Of a stretch of DNA of 64,000 nucleotides, positions 62,613 to 64,000 are shown in pieces. The notes under the pieces were generated by a model. The model was given only the letters and a program-made list of their open reading frames with translations. It was not told the DNA's origin and did no database searches. This DNA comes from Macropodus opercularis. Lineage: Eukaryota; Chordata; Actinopteri; Anabantiformes; Osphronemidae. Within the stretch, counting starts at the first letter, position 1, and the number at the start of each line of letters is the position of its first letter. The stretch spans positions 13,544,001 to 13,608,000 of the forward strand of contig CM061098.1 of NCBI GenBank assembly GCA_030770545.1, in the 5' to 3' direction. Made by a program: the position numbers and the translations under genes.

Positions 62613-64000
62613 GGTCGTGCTGCTGCTGGCAGCTAAGGGGGAGAAGGAAGAAAGGGGGGTGGGGGGGCTCTGTCAGCCCTCTCTAATTATGTGTGACGTT
62701 TCCATGCTGGACCACTGTCAAAAACTTTCACAACATTCACACGCACATACCCAGGCGCACTTACGTGCAAACGCACACGCCAGCCTAATGATACAGAGTT
62801 GTGATTGCAGGCTGCCTGCTATGATAGAACCCCTTCATAGTCCTCTGCAACATAAATCAATGTCAATTACCTCCCTAGAGCACATTAGACACTTTCCATT
62901 CCTACTCGCAATTAGTCTGGCCCATGGACATATTTCCCTCCCACTTCTGTACACACAAACAACAAATCCAGGGACAAAAAAACGAACCCAGCGCATACGC
63001 TCAAATACATACCAGCACGCGGCGCTACGTGCATTGGGTCCCACGGAATCCAAGTAATTCGCCGGCTCGCCTTCTCGTTACGTTCACGCACGTTGCGGGG
63101 ATTTTAATTAATTTCCGTTGGCCTCGCCGTCACAGCGCGTCAACGGCTGTGAAAATGAGCAGAAGCCGAGACACATGCTGCATGACCTTGGACTGCGAGT
63201 GTCTGCGCCCTGTGCCGCGCACGCTCTTGCATTTGGGATCGCGCAGGTTTACGCATGCATGCATAATGAAATTGATGGCTGTGACACAGAGAAGCTGGTA
63301 TTTTTAGACAATAACCTCAAATTTCTTTGCGCGCCACGTCCTCGTGCTCTCCCAGCCTCTATCTGTCTGAGAGTTTTCTCTTGGCTGTTTTCTTTCGTCC
63401 CTTTCTCCCTCTCTCCTGTTTTTCCCCTGTTGTCATGCAGCGTACCTGACAGGTAAAGGGGGAAGAGGGAGAGAGACGAAGGCCGCAAGATACCGATCCA
63501 CCAATCAGTAGCAGGAGAGGATGAGAGAGACGGAGAGAGACAGAGCACAGACTGGCTGAATAATTGATAAAGAGCAGAGTGACGCTCCCAAACCAAATCT
63601 TTATGCTTAAAGCACATCACCTGTGTTCACTAAACGTCTTTAGACACGCATACACGTGTAGAGACATACTCTTATGAAACAGCACCTATTAAAGGCATCA
63701 AAGCACGTGAGGCCATGGAGCTACGTGTCTTTAGGCTCTATTTTGAATAACGAGCAAATATGATGAGATCCTTCTCCAGCAGCGTGTCATTACTGATCCC
63801 ACTAGCCTAGTCTGACTAAAAGCGACAGTGGGCACAACACGTCTGTGCTCACAGACCTGTTTGTGTTACTCTAGCTGACGCACTGCTAGAGATGAGTCAC
63901 TCAGACAATCCTGAATCATGGACCTGGTGACTTTAGACTTTCATTTGGCAAAGAGGAGTCATCTTTTTACCACTCGTGAGTCTTCTTGGACATGAGCCTT

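Larger units (their letters stand above)
58552..64000 (+). other. tenm2: Start of the next tenm2 intron, open at the window end
   Basis: GTCAGAG donor at 58552. No sequence for the expected transmembrane exon occurs before 64000, so this intron exceeds 5.4 kb. It contains a regulatory-looking block (59440-59700), a perfect hairpin (59326-59367), three long G runs (60319-60961) and a TGG repeat (62588-62612). From 61000 to 64000 I see only ordinary intronic sequence with short GA and CT patches. Confidence 0.85.

Noticed and set aside
62395..63057. Open frame of 220 codons on the plus strand
   Set aside because: Contains a poly-Trp run from the GGT repeat and a CA-derived His/Thr stretch; not a plausible protein.
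1..64000. CRISPR arrays, operons, phage or plasmid features
   Set aside because: Nothing of the kind is present; exon structure and repeat content are vertebrate.

Overview
The window looks like the inside of one very large vertebrate gene, most likely from a percomorph-type teleost fish. This is suggested by dense (CA)n/(TG)n microsatellites, CpG-containing short introns-and-exon texture, no transposon reading frames that I could see, and two short exons with clean GT-AG borders. It is not bacterial or viral: the many open frames of 60-200 codons are low-complexity shadows of CA/TG, CT/GA and poly-C/G tracts, and I call none of them as genes.

The only coding sequence I can firmly identify is on the + strand: two consecutive exons (50758-50964 and 58320-58551) of a teneurin, a type II transmembrane adhesion receptor. 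They encode part of the N-terminal cytoplasmic domain. Residue strings such as CQMPLLE, NHHSQSTLRPPLPPPHNH, IHAPAP, TTPESVQLQDSWVLNSN and VPLETR fit teneurin-2 (tenm2/odz2) better than teneurin-1, -3 or -4. The exon for the transmembrane segment (expected to begin with a HFLFK-type sequence) is not in the window, so the gene continues beyond position 64000. The canonical upstream coding exons are also not seen, so the preceding intron is very long or the gene has several first exons.

Layout: 1-10860 is ordinary intronic or upstream DNA with microsatellites. At 10524-10537 there is a perfect CTCF-type core, followed by a pyrimidine-rich block (10865-11315) that switches to purine-rich sequence (11318-12129). 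That block ends in an ATG with an acceptable context, 17 codons and a strong splice donor at 12181. The donor phase matches the acceptor of the first teneurin exon, making this the best candidate for an alternative promoter and first exon. From 12182 to 50757 I see only intron-like DNA with scattered candidate conserved regulatory blocks, microsatellites and a few weak exon candidates. The 7.36 kb intron between the two exons holds four long TG tracts on the sense strand and a likely enhancer block. The 3' intron (58552-64000) holds a regulatory-looking block, a perfect 18-bp hairpin and a cluster of long G runs.

Conservation, transcription and repeat-family membership could not be tested here. 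Statements about conserved elements, alternative exons and regulatory sites are therefore predictions from sequence appearance alone.
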